Shown: one piece after another, positions 8,918-16,613 of the stretch | Layout: every line of letters begins with the position of its first letter | How positions within the stretch are numbered: position 1 is the stretch's first letter | Assembly (NCBI GenBank): GCA_963921255.3 | Contig: CAWUEW020000002.1 | Location: forward strand, 186,001 to 250,000 | From: JANSYL01 sp963921255 | GTDB taxonomy: Bacteria; Pseudomonadota; Alphaproteobacteria; Rhodobacterales; Rhodobacteraceae | Direction: 5' to 3' | DNA length: 64,000 nucleotides | Translations under genes and position numbers: made by a program | The notes under the pieces: model-generated | The model's database searches: none | The model's input: the letters and a program-made list of their open reading frames with translations, nothing else | What the model was told of the DNA's origin: nothing

Positions 8918-10204
8918 TCAGCTAGCAAGCGGACGTTTGGGAAGTGACCGCGCGGCGGCGCGTACAGATCGTGCCACCGCGATGTCCCCAGTGGCGGCAT
9001 AGGCTTCGTGGCGCGCCTCGACTGCGTCCAGTTCATAAAGATAGTTCACCATGACACCGCGGCTTTGCCGGCGGCCCTTGTCAGAGAGATCAGCCCCAAG
9101 ATTGACCCGGTGCAATTCGGCCCCGTTTCCCAAGTGAAAGCGGGCCACCGGATCATCGGGCAGACCCGCGCCCGTCTTGGCATCCATGAGGTATTGCGCG
9201 GCAAGGCTATTCAGAAGGTCGGGCGCGGCGTCGGTTTCGGCCTCGGACACCCCTTCCCTGGCAAGCCAATGCGCCAAGCCGGGGACAGGCGACAGCGTCG
9301 AAAACGTGCGGAGGTTTGGCAGATCGGCTTTGAGATCGGCGGCGACCTGCTTGATCAGAAAGGCGCCAAAGGAAATCCCCGCGAGGCCCGCCTGGCAATT
9401 CGAGATCGAATAGAAGATTGCGGTGTCAGCTGCCTCGGGCGCCAACGGGTCGCGGTCGGGCGCAAGCACATCCTGGATGGATCCCGCGAGCCCTTTCGTC
9501 AAAGCCACTTCGACAAAAATCAGGGGCTCGTCGGGCATCGCAGGGTGAAAGAACGCGAAACAGCGACGATCCGCGGGCGCCAAACGCTGGCGCAGCGCCT
9601 CCCAATCGTGGATGGCATGAACGGCCTCGTAGGCAATGATCTTCTCGAGAATGGTCGCCGATGTGTTCCAATCAATCCGCACGGGCACAAGGAAGCCCCG
9701 GTTGAACCAGCTTCGCAGCAGGTGTCGAAGGTCCGAGTCAATCGGCGCCAAGGTGGGATCATCGCGCAATGCAACCAGAAGTTTCCGGCGCATGTCGACC
9801 AGGCGCGCGGTGCCGTTGGGCGCGGCATTCAGGCGTCGAAACAGCTCCTGCCGGCGGGATTCAGCCGCGATCTGCAACGTCTTCCACGCGGTGCCATCCC
9901 CCGCTTTCGCGGCTTGTGCGGCTTCGATGATCGAGTCGAAATTCACATCGAAGTCGTCGCGCAGCGTCGTGAAATAGGTTCTAAGGTCCGCGTCATCCAG
10001 CGCCTCGAGCAAGCTCAACACACGATCCGCGATTGCGATTCCCGATGCCTCCCCGCGCGCCCCGATGAGCGTGTGGCTCAGCGCAACCGGGTCATTTTGC
10101 TTGGCGTCAAAGCCTTCGCCCCACAGCCGCGGCATCACCTTGGGTCCCACAAGGTTGCGCAGTCGCCCGGTCAGAGAAGTGTCGTCCGCCATGGGAAATT
10201 CCAT
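8918..10204 (-). CDS. matA: Malonyl-CoA decarboxylase, MatA
   Basis: 428-aa malonyl-CoA decarboxylase, converting malonyl-CoA to acetyl-CoA and CO2. The N-terminal half is the helical domain. The C-terminal GNAT-like catalytic half has the family blocks 'FFHPAMPDEPLIFVEVAL', 'ISFGAFLIKQV' and 'ARFHLGNGAELHRVN' with the conserved His and Ser residues. The ATG at 10204 is taken as the start; an in-frame ATG at 10192 is an alternative, and neither has a strong ribosome site. It is the first gene of the minus-strand unit matA-matB-yciI and is divergent from the fumarylacetoacetate-hydrolase-family gene, with a putative operator between them. The enzyme would drain malonate produced by the neighbouring pathway into central metabolism. 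Confidence 0.9.
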   Translation of the reverse strand: MEFPMADDTSLTGRLRNLVGPKVMPRLWGEGFDAKQNDPVALSHTLIGARGEASGIAIADRVLSLLEALDDADLRTYFTTLRDDFDVNFDSIIEAAQAAKAGDGTAWKTLQIAAESRRQELFRRLNAAPNGTARLVDMRRKLLVALRDDPTLAPIDSDLRHLLRSWFNRGFLVPVRIDWNTSATILEKIIAYEAVHAIHDWEALRQRLAPADRRCFAFFHPAMPDEPLIFVEVALTKGLAGSIQDVLAPDRDPLAPEAADTAIFYSISNCQAGLAGISFGAFLIKQVAADLKADLPNLRTFSTLSPVPGLAHWLAREGVSEAETDAAPDLLNSLAAQYLMDAKTGAGLPDDPVARFHLGNGAELHRVNLGADLSDKGRRQSRGVMVNYLYELDAVEARHEAYAATGDIAVARSVRAAARSLPKRPLAS

Positions 10205-10223
10205 CCAATTTCGACGACATCAT

Positions 10224-10240
10224 AAAAAATCGACTTTTTA
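10224..10240. promoter_or_regulatory. Putative GntR operator, site A (matA / FAH-family divergent promoter)
   Basis: The sequence AAAAAATCGACTTTTTA is A-tract, TCGA, T-tract, an imperfect palindrome in a 93-bp divergent intergenic region. A -35-like TTGACA (10241-10246) follows directly, and 17 bp later there is AAAATA (10264-10269), a weak -10 for the plus-strand unit. Similar A-tract/TCGA/T-tract sites lie at 16513, 20144 and 24224. The assignment to the cluster's GntR protein is inferred. Confidence 0.45.
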
Positions 10241-10297
10241 TTGACAACTCGTTTTTTGAAGCGAAAATACACTCAACTCATGAGGGAGGACGAGTCG

Positions 10298-11173
10298 ATG
10301 AAATTGCTGACCGGCACCGTAGCGGGGGCGAGCACGCCTTCTGTGTTTGCCGTCGCAGGGACAAAGGCCGTCATGTTGTCCGAGAATGCTGGCGACCTGA
10401 CGGCCATGATCAATGCACATGCTGCAGGCGATGCGCTGCCTGCCCCTGCGGCCAACGCACCCGAGTACGACGTGAACGATATCACCCCGGCACTGCCCGT
10501 CGCGCGGCCCGGAAAGATCGTGTGCCTCGGACTGAACTACGCGGAACATGCCCGCGAAGGTGGGTATGACGTGCCGGACTATCCGGCCATGTTCATGCGC
10601 GCCGCCACGTCGATGATCCCGGCAGAGGCGCCGATGGTCCTGCCTTCGGCGTCGCACACATTCGACTATGAAACCGAGTTGATGGTGATTGTCGGCAAGG
10701 GCGGGCGCCACATCTCCGAAGCCGATGCCTTGGGCCATGTGTTCGGGTATTCGACCTTCAACGACGGGTCTGTGCGCGAATACCAGCGCAAGACCCACCA
10801 GTGGACGGCTGGCAAGAATTTTGATGGCACCGGCGCCGTGGGGCCGATTGTTGTCACCCCGGACGAGGTTCCCGAGGGCGCGAGTGGCCTGCAGATCCAA
10901 ACGCGCCTCAGCGGTCGTGTCGTGCAGGATTCGAACACCTCCGACATGATCTTCACCGTGGCGCGCACCATCGCGATCGTGTCCGAAATCATGACGCTGG
11001 AGCCCGGAGACATGATCGCTTTTGGCACGCCCCCGGGGGTCGGCCACGCGCGCAAGCCGCAGCTTTGGATGAAGGCAGGCGACACGGTCGAAGTCGAGAT
11101 CGAAGGCATCGGCATTTGCAGCAATCCCATCGTGGCCGAAGCGGACATGGCGGGCAGCGAGGCGGCGGAATGA
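10298..11173 (+). CDS. Fumarylacetoacetate hydrolase (FAH) family protein
   Basis: 291-aa FAH-fold enzyme; the family hydrolyses C-C bonds in 3-oxo-type acids (acylpyruvates, fumarylacetoacetate) or acts as decarboxylase/hydratase, using a divalent metal. 'GKIVCLGLNYAEHAREGG' is the lid and start of the core. 'FDYETELMVIVGKGGRHIS' gives the metal-binding Glu residues and 'NDGSVREYQRKTHQWTAGK' the usual 'ND...R..Q....QW..GK' block. 'MTLEPGDMIAFGTPPGVG' closes the active site. The ATG at 10298 is preceded by GAGGGAGGA. The stop overlaps the next start by four bases (ATGA). Divergence from matA and a shared putative operator suggest that it releases malonate from a ring-cleavage product; this specificity is inference, and fumarylpyruvate or fumarylacetoacetate hydrolysis are alternatives. 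Confidence 0.85.
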   Translation: MKLLTGTVAGASTPSVFAVAGTKAVMLSENAGDLTAMINAHAAGDALPAPAANAPEYDVNDITPALPVARPGKIVCLGLNYAEHAREGGYDVPDYPAMFMRAATSMIPAEAPMVLPSASHTFDYETELMVIVGKGGRHISEADALGHVFGYSTFNDGSVREYQRKTHQWTAGKNFDGTGAVGPIVVTPDEVPEGASGLQIQTRLSGRVVQDSNTSDMIFTVARTIAIVSEIMTLEPGDMIAFGTPPGVGHARKPQLWMKAGDTVEVEIEGIGICSNPIVAEADMAGSEAAE

Positions 11174-11820
11174 ACGTGCAAACCGATCCACGGCTGGCCG
11201 CGCAGGAGGAAATCCGGGCGGTCCGCGCCCGTATTCAACAGCTCGACGAAGCCGGAATTGAACTGCTGTTTACAAAGGCACGGTCTCACTACGCGTGGAC
11301 AGACCGACCTGTCAGCGACGCGTTGCTGCGCCGCCTTTACGACATCACCGCCCTCGGCGCGACCAGCATGAATACCTCGCCCGCGCGGTTCATCTTCGTC
11401 ACCACAGACGAAGGACGCCAGCAGATCGCGCCCGCCCTGAAACCCAAGAACCTGCCCAAGGTGATGGACGCACCGGTCACGGTGATCATCGCGCAGGACC
11501 TGAGTTTCTGGGAACGTCTTGATTATCTGTTCCCGCACGAAAACCGCAAGCCGATGTTCGAAGGCAAGGACGCGCACATCCAGGACACCGCGTTCCGCAA
11601 CGCGACCCTTCAAGGGGCGTACATGATGCTGGCCGCCCGCGCCCTCGGGCTGGATTGCGGTCCCATGTCGGGCTTCGACAACAAGGTCATCGACGACACG
11701 ATTTTGAAGGGCACGACACTGAAGTCGAACTTCCTTCTCAACTTGGGCTACGCCGACGAGTCGGCGTTGTTCCAGAAACTCCCTCGGCTGCCGTTTGAGG
11801 AGGCGTGCAGCTTCATGTGA
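11170..11820 (+). CDS. RutE/HadB-like nitroreductase-family protein (putative malonic semialdehyde reductase)
   Basis: 216-aa FMN-dependent nitroreductase-fold protein. It resembles RutE, which reduces malonic semialdehyde to 3-hydroxypropionate in pyrimidine catabolism. Family features seen are the N-terminal 'ALGATSMNTSPARFIFV' FMN-binding stretch, 'LQGAYMMLAARALGLDCGPMSGFD' and the C-terminal 'NFLLNLGYAD'. The ATG overlaps the stop of the upstream FAH-family gene (ATGA), which indicates translational coupling. No other rut genes are nearby, so its substrate here may be a C3 semialdehyde or an unsaturated keto acid of the local pathway rather than a uracil product. The family call is firm; the reaction is not. 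Confidence 0.8.
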   Translation: MNVQTDPRLAAQEEIRAVRARIQQLDEAGIELLFTKARSHYAWTDRPVSDALLRRLYDITALGATSMNTSPARFIFVTTDEGRQQIAPALKPKNLPKVMDAPVTVIIAQDLSFWERLDYLFPHENRKPMFEGKDAHIQDTAFRNATLQGAYMMLAARALGLDCGPMSGFDNKVIDDTILKGTTLKSNFLLNLGYADESALFQKLPRLPFEEACSFM

Positions 11821-11897
11821 GGGCTTGGGCGTCGCAGGGGCGCCACGTGAATGGGCCTTGCCGCCCAACATCAAAATTGGATTGGGAGGACAAATCC

Positions 11898-12983
11898 ATG
11901 ACGATTAAACTGAACCGCCGCGCCGTACTGGCCGGAACCGCCGCTGCCGCCGGTGCAGCCAGCTTTGGCCTGCCCGCCTTCGCACAGGGGCGCACCGTCA
12001 CAGTGATCGACGGTTACCCCGAGCGGTCAATGTGGGTGCAGGAGTTGTCCAACTTCTACTTGCCGCTGGTGAACCAGATGCTGGAAGAACGCGGTTTGGA
12101 ACCAATGAACTTCCAGGAAAGCTATGGCGGCTCGATCGTGCGTCCGCGTGGCGTTCTCGAAGGGATGCGTCTCGGCCTTGGCGATATCGGCGTTGTGACC
12201 ACCATCTTCCACTCGTCCACGCTGCCAAGCCAGGCGTTGTCCGCCGTGACGCCGTTCATCTCGGCGGATGCCGGGCTGGTTGCCCGCTCGGTCGACGAGA
12301 TCGCCATCGAGTTCGACGCGATGCGCGCCGAGTTCGAAGCACAGGATCAGGTCTATCTGGCGACCGGCGTCGTGCTCGACAGTTACCAGATGTTCGCCAG
12401 CCAGCCGATCAACGGCCTGGCCGATATGTCGGGCCTGAAATTCGCCGGGGCGGGCTACAACCTGCGCTATCTTGAGGGACTGGACAACGTGACTGGTGTC
12501 CGCGGCGGCCTAACCGACTTCTACAACATGATCCAAACTGGCGTGACCGACGGCGGCATGCTCTGGCCCGAGGCCGCCAACACCTTCGCGATCGCCGAAG
12601 TGGCCCCCTACATGCTGCGGGCCAACCTGGGTGCCGTGAATTCCAAGACCCTGACGGTGAACAAACGCTTCTGGGACGGCCTCGATGAAGAGGTGCAGAT
12701 CGTTCTGCGGGAAGCAGGGATCGCCTATCGCGATCGCCTTGCCGAGGTCGCCATGGGCCGCGCTGCCGAAAGTGAAGCGGCCTACGTGGCCGCCGGTGGG
12801 ACAATCGTCGATCTCTCAGCCGAAGAGCGCGCGCAATGGGCGGACAACATGCCGAACATTGCCTCGGAATGGGCGGCCGGACTGGACGCAGACGGCAAAG
12901 ACGGCACCGGCATGCTGAATGCCTATATCGCAAAGCTGATTGCCGGCGGCGAAACGCCCGCACGCAACTGGGCCATGGCCTAA
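11898..12983 (+). CDS. dctP: TRAP transporter substrate-binding protein, DctP family
   Basis: 361-aa periplasmic solute receptor for a tripartite ATP-independent transporter. Residues 1-30 carry a Tat-like signal ('NRRAVLAGTAAAAGAASFGLPAFAQ', with twin Arg followed by Ala-Val-Leu). The mature part has DctP-type features such as 'SYGGSIVRPRGVLEGMRLGLGDIGVV' and 'GLADMSGLKFAGAGYNLRYLEGL', the latter close to the usual carboxylate-binding 'R' region. The ATG at 11898 follows GGGAGGA. It is 77 bp after the nitroreductase gene and 10 bp before the small permease gene, so the whole set is probably one operon. The ligand is likely an organic or aromatic acid handled by the neighbouring enzymes. Confidence 0.9.
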   Translation: MTIKLNRRAVLAGTAAAAGAASFGLPAFAQGRTVTVIDGYPERSMWVQELSNFYLPLVNQMLEERGLEPMNFQESYGGSIVRPRGVLEGMRLGLGDIGVVTTIFHSSTLPSQALSAVTPFISADAGLVARSVDEIAIEFDAMRAEFEAQDQVYLATGVVLDSYQMFASQPINGLADMSGLKFAGAGYNLRYLEGLDNVTGVRGGLTDFYNMIQTGVTDGGMLWPEAANTFAIAEVAPYMLRANLGAVNSKTLTVNKRFWDGLDEEVQIVLREAGIAYRDRLAEVAMGRAAESEAAYVAAGGTIVDLSAEERAQWADNMPNIASEWAAGLDADGKDGTGMLNAYIAKLIAGGETPARNWAMA

Positions 12984-12993
12984 GGCCTAACCC

Positions 12994-13581
12994 ATGCAAG
13001 GCAACGAGCCTGAAACTGCAGAGCCGCGTGCCGGCTCTGCCCTGACCCGGGTTGCCAATCAGGCAGCCCGGTTCATGGCCGCCATCGCACAGGTCGCCAA
13101 TGCTGCGGGCACACTTGTCGTGCTTGGGCTGGTGGTTCTGATCAATTCCGACGTGGTCGCACGAAATGCGTTCAACGCCCCTTTTGCCGGGACGTATGAG
13201 GCCGTGCAGTTCCTGATGGTCATGATCGTGTTCCTGCAGTTGCCGGATGTTGTGCGCATCAACCGATTGACCCGGTCCGACGGGTTCCTGGGATTGATCG
13301 CAGGCCGTCGCCCCGCGATTGCACGGTTTGCCGCGCGGATCATCGACGGGGCCTCGGCCTGCTTCATGGCGGTGATTGCCTATGCCATGTGGCCCGAGTT
13401 CCAGCGGTCCTGGTCCGAAGACATGTATTTCGGCACACCGGGCATTTTCACGGCGCCGTACTGGCCGATCCATCTGGTGATCACGTTTTCGGCGGCGCTG
13501 TGTGCTTTGATTTTCTTGACCAAATCGATTTCAGGGCGGCGTCGCCCGGAAATGCTCCACCTTGAGGAGTCCGGTGCATGA
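12994..13581 (+). CDS. dctQ: TRAP transporter small permease, DctQ family
   Basis: 195-aa four-helix membrane protein. Hydrophobic segments lie at about residues 36-52, 66-84, 112-130 and 150-170. 'FNAPFAGTYEAVQFLMVMIVFLQLPDVVRINRLTRSD' is the characteristic DctQ motif between the second and third helices. It begins 10 bp after dctP and its stop overlaps the dctM start by four bases, so it is coexpressed with both. It should bridge the large permease and the receptor in the inner membrane. The ribosome-binding site is weak, consistent with coupling to dctP. Confidence 0.9.
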   Translation: MQGNEPETAEPRAGSALTRVANQAARFMAAIAQVANAAGTLVVLGLVVLINSDVVARNAFNAPFAGTYEAVQFLMVMIVFLQLPDVVRINRLTRSDGFLGLIAGRRPAIARFAARIIDGASACFMAVIAYAMWPEFQRSWSEDMYFGTPGIFTAPYWPIHLVITFSAALCALIFLTKSISGRRRPEMLHLEESGA

Positions 13582-14894
13582 CCCCGTTTGAGATTGGGCT
13601 GATCTCGGTCGTGGCAATGGTCGCCATGATCTATCTCGGCGTCTACATTCCGATCGCGCTCGGCCTTGTGTCGTTTGTGACGATCTGGATCCTGCGCGAC
13701 AGCTTTGAGCTTCCCCTGGCGTTGCTGAAAATCGCGGTCGGCGACAGCGTGACCGAGTATTCCTTTGCCACCATACCGCTGTTCACCTTCATGGGTTTAA
13801 TCGTATCGCGCGCCGGTATGGGCGAAGATGTCTACCGCGTGATGAACACGCTGTTTCACAAGATCATGGGCGGCGTCGGCATGGCGACGGTTGGCGCGAA
13901 CGCCTTGTTCGCGGCGGTCACGGGCAGTTCGATCGCGTCGGCATCGGTGTTTACCAAGGTGGCCGTGCCCGAAATGATCAAGCTGAACTACAACAAGCGC
14001 TTCGCCGTCGGCGTTGTCGCCGGGTCGTCCGTTCTGGGCATGATCATTCCGCCGTCGGCCATGCTGATCATCTACGCCATCGTGGCCGAGGTCTCGGTCG
14101 GCCACATGTTCCTTGCGGGTGTCATCCCGGGCATCATGCTGGCCATCGCGTATATTGTGGCGATCTGTGGCATGTCCGCGATCAATCCAAAGTTCGTTGT
14201 GAACGAAGGGGCCGGTCAATGGGACGGGGCCGAGCTTTTGACCTGGGGCCAGATGGTCGCGCTGTGCTTGCCGCTGATCGGCCTTGTGATGATGGTGCTT
14301 GGCGGGATTTACACGGGCTGGCTGACACCGGTGGAGGCCGGCGCGGCCGGTGCTGCTTTGGGCCTGCTGCTGGCGATTTTCCGGCGCAAGATCGACCTCA
14401 AGGGGTTCTGGAATGCGCTTCTGGAGACAGGCCATATCACCGCCGCCATCCTGTTCCTGATCACCGCCGCCTCAATCTACAGCCGGATGTTGGGGATCGC
14501 CGGCATTCCGAACGCCCTTGGCGATTTCCTGGACACCTATCAATTGGGCTTCACCGCGGTGATGGTCATGCTGGTCCTGCTGATGCTGTTTCTGGGCACC
14601 TTGCTCGACACGGCGTCGATCATCCTGATCGTGGTGCCCTTGTTCCTGCCGATCGTCGAGCCGCTTGGCGTCTCGTTGGTCTGGTTCGGCATCATCGTGG
14701 TGATCGGGGCCGAGATCGGGCTGCTGACGCCACCGCTCGGCATATCGTGTTTCGTGATCAAGAGCACGATCAACGACCCCAACATTACGCTCAAAGACGT
14801 CTTCATGGGCGCCCTGCCCTTCGCAGCCGTGATGCTTGTCGTGCTGATCATCCTTATCGAATTCCCCATCCTTTCCACGGCGTTGCTGCCCTAA
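13578..14894 (+). CDS. dctM: TRAP transporter large permease, DctM family
   Basis: 438-aa, 11-12-helix sodium-driven importer subunit. It shows the DctM signatures 'FATIPLFTFMGLIVSRAGMGEDVYRV', 'MGGVGMATVGANALFAAVTGSSIASASVFTKVAVPEM' (first binding repeat, split in view) and 'GMIIPPSAMLIIYAIVAEVSVGHMFLAGVIPG'. The second repeat has 'GAEIGLLTPPLGISCFVIKS'. GAGGAG lies upstream of the ATG at 13578. Together with dctP and dctQ it forms a complete TRAP uptake system placed between the FAH-family gene and the ring-cleavage dioxygenase gene, so the substrate is probably the aromatic or organic acid feeding this cluster. Confidence 0.92.
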   Translation: MTPFEIGLISVVAMVAMIYLGVYIPIALGLVSFVTIWILRDSFELPLALLKIAVGDSVTEYSFATIPLFTFMGLIVSRAGMGEDVYRVMNTLFHKIMGGVGMATVGANALFAAVTGSSIASASVFTKVAVPEMIKLNYNKRFAVGVVAGSSVLGMIIPPSAMLIIYAIVAEVSVGHMFLAGVIPGIMLAIAYIVAICGMSAINPKFVVNEGAGQWDGAELLTWGQMVALCLPLIGLVMMVLGGIYTGWLTPVEAGAAGAALGLLLAIFRRKIDLKGFWNALLETGHITAAILFLITAASIYSRMLGIAGIPNALGDFLDTYQLGFTAVMVMLVLLMLFLGTLLDTASIILIVVPLFLPIVEPLGVSLVWFGIIVVIGAEIGLLTPPLGISCFVIKSTINDPNITLKDVFMGALPFAAVMLVVLIILIEFPILSTALLP

Positions 14895-14913
14895 CCAAGA
14901 TCGGAGCCCTGCC

Positions 14914-15780
14914 ATGCGCAATGTCACACCAGAAAGTCTGACCGACACCCTGTTGGGGCTGTCCGGGCCGGACACGGATCCGCGTCTGCAGGAGGTGCTG
15001 ACCGCGCTCGTCACCCATCTGCACGCCTTCGCCAAGGAGGTCGGGCTGACCCATGACGAATGGCGCAAAGGTCTGGAACTGCTGACCCGCGCAGGCGAAA
15101 TCTCGGACGCCGAACGCAACGAGTTCGTCCTGTTTTCAGACGTTCTGGGTCTGAGTTCGCTGGTCGATATGATCAATTCTCCCGACGGCGCGACCAACTC
15201 CTCCGTCCTCGGGCCGTTCCACATCCTTGGCGCGCCGGATCTGCCCGTGGGTGGCGATATGATCGGCGACAACCCCGGCCCGCAGGTCGTGGTGGAAGGC
15301 TATGTCCGGGACCAGGCCGGCAACCCGATCGAGGGGGCGAATATCGAGCTGTGGCAAACGGCCGACAACGGCCTCTATTCCAATCAGGACCCGGATCAGG
15401 CCGACTACAATCTGCGTATCTCGATGGTGACAGGCGCCGATGGGCGCTATGCGCTATCCACGATCCGTCCGGCCCCCTACCTCGTGCCGACAGATGGACC
15501 TGTTGGCGATCTCCTGAATGCCACGGGGCGCCATGCGTGGCGGCCATCGCACCTGCACTTCATCGTGCAGGCCGATGGGTTCCGCACCCTCGTGACCGAG
15601 GTGTTCCCAAGCGATGATCCCTATCTCGATGAAGACGCGGTATTTGGCGTGCGCTCTGATCTGGTGATGGAATATACGCCCGGCGACCGCGACGCACTGC
15701 CTGGCGATATCGAAGCCAAACAGCGCCTTGCCGACGCCTTCAGCAAGGTCGACTTCGATTTCATTCTGCCGGAAGGCTGA
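14914..15780 (+). CDS. Intradiol ring-cleavage dioxygenase (catechol / hydroxyquinol 1,2-dioxygenase family)
   Basis: 288-aa non-haem Fe(III) dioxygenase that would cleave between two adjacent hydroxyls of an aromatic ring. The N-terminal helical dimerisation domain (about residues 1-100) precedes the beta-sandwich. The four iron ligands are visible: Tyr155 (DNGLYSNQD), Tyr189 (RPAPYLVP), His213 and His215 (RPSHLHF). The length and the helical N-terminal domain fit catechol and hydroxyquinol dioxygenases rather than protocatechuate 3,4-dioxygenase. GGAG precedes the ATG; the gene is 19 bp after dctM and converges with the GntR gene 7 bp away. No muconate cycloisomerase or maleylacetate reductase is seen nearby, so the product must follow another route or be handled elsewhere. 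Confidence 0.9.
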   Translation: MRNVTPESLTDTLLGLSGPDTDPRLQEVLTALVTHLHAFAKEVGLTHDEWRKGLELLTRAGEISDAERNEFVLFSDVLGLSSLVDMINSPDGATNSSVLGPFHILGAPDLPVGGDMIGDNPGPQVVVEGYVRDQAGNPIEGANIELWQTADNGLYSNQDPDQADYNLRISMVTGADGRYALSTIRPAPYLVPTDGPVGDLLNATGRHAWRPSHLHFIVQADGFRTLVTEVFPSDDPYLDEDAVFGVRSDLVMEYTPGDRDALPGDIEAKQRLADAFSKVDFDFILPEG

Positions 15781-15787
15781 TGGAACT

Positions 15788-16462
15788 TTAGCTGGCGGCC
15801 TTCTGGGCCGCCTGCTCGCGTTCGGCAAGTTGCTTATACAGGAACTCGCCGGTCTTGCGATAGTGATCCACCAACAGATCACAGGCACGATCCACATCGC
15901 GCGCCAAGGCTGCATCGGCGATCTGCCCATGCTCATCCTCGACCTTGCGTTCGGGATACGCCGCCAAGCTGGCCACGTTGCGATACCGAACCGCCAGATC
16001 GTAAAGCTGCGCGCAGAAGTTCAGCAAATAGCTTGAGGGACAGGCTGAAATCAGCACCTGATGAAACTCGCGGTGGGCAACTTCCCACGCGTGCGCGTTC
16101 TGGGTGCGGTCCAGGGCATTCAGGCGGTACCGCAGCAGCACGATCTGCTCTTCCCAATCGCGGCCCCCGTTGCGGATTGCATCCGCAAAGGCCAGAGCCT
16201 CGACCCGGCAGCGCGTATCGAGAAGGATTCCGAAATCATCTGCGCTGATCTCGGGTGCCCAAAACCCGCGCTGTTCGTTGCGGACGACCAGTTGTTCCGA
16301 CGACAGGATGCTCAGCGCCTCGCGCACGGGGCTTGCCCCGATGTCCAGCTTCTTGCGGAGCGCATCAATTTGGATACGTGCGCCCGGCTGAAGGTCGCCG
16401 GACAAAACCATTTCCCGAATGCGGGCATGGGCGAAAGACGTCAGAGAGCGATGGGATTCCAT
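15788..16462 (-). CDS. GntR-family transcriptional regulator (FadR/FCD type)
   Basis: 224 aa. The N-terminal winged helix (residues about 8-75) has the GntR signature 'MVLSGDLQPGARIQIDALRKKLDIGASPVREALSIL' (split here for reading). The C-terminal helical FCD domain (about 80-215) would bind a small organic acid effector through its conserved Asp and His residues. AAGGAG precedes the ATG. The gene converges with the dioxygenase gene, and a perfect AAAATCGATTTT palindrome lies about 50 bp upstream of its own start, suggesting autoregulation. It is the only regulator gene in the 7-24 kb catabolic region, so it is the best candidate to bind the four similar sites there. Confidence 0.9.
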   Translation of the reverse strand: MESHRSLTSFAHARIREMVLSGDLQPGARIQIDALRKKLDIGASPVREALSILSSEQLVVRNEQRGFWAPEISADDFGILLDTRCRVEALAFADAIRNGGRDWEEQIVLLRYRLNALDRTQNAHAWEVAHREFHQVLISACPSSYLLNFCAQLYDLAVRYRNVASLAAYPERKVEDEHGQIADAALARDVDRACDLLVDHYRKTGEFLYKQLAEREQAAQKAAS

Positions 16463-16512
16463 GGGGTACTCCTTGTCTCAATAATACGTTGCAGATGATA
16501 ATAACTCAAAGG

Positions 16513-16526
16513 AAAAAATCGATTTT
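16513..16526. promoter_or_regulatory. Putative GntR operator, site B (GntR gene promoter)
   Basis: AAAAAATCGATTTT contains the perfect 12-bp palindrome AAAATCGATTTT at 16515-16526. It sits 51-64 bp upstream of the GntR start codon and about 90 bp from the end of the TAXI permease gene. It is the cleanest of four related AT-rich sites with a TCGA core in the cluster. Binding by the GntR protein is inferred. Confidence 0.5.
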
Positions 16527-16613
16527 CGGCAACAAATCACGAAGTAGTGTGGCAATGCTGCGATCTTCTACGTGTTCGGTCGCGCCTGCACAAAGACCAA
16601 TCACATCACGCCG

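Noticed and set aside
14914..15780. Protocatechuate 3,4-dioxygenase subunit
   Set aside because: The protein has a helical N-terminal dimerisation domain and a single-chain length typical of catechol/hydroxyquinol dioxygenases, and there is no second subunit gene.
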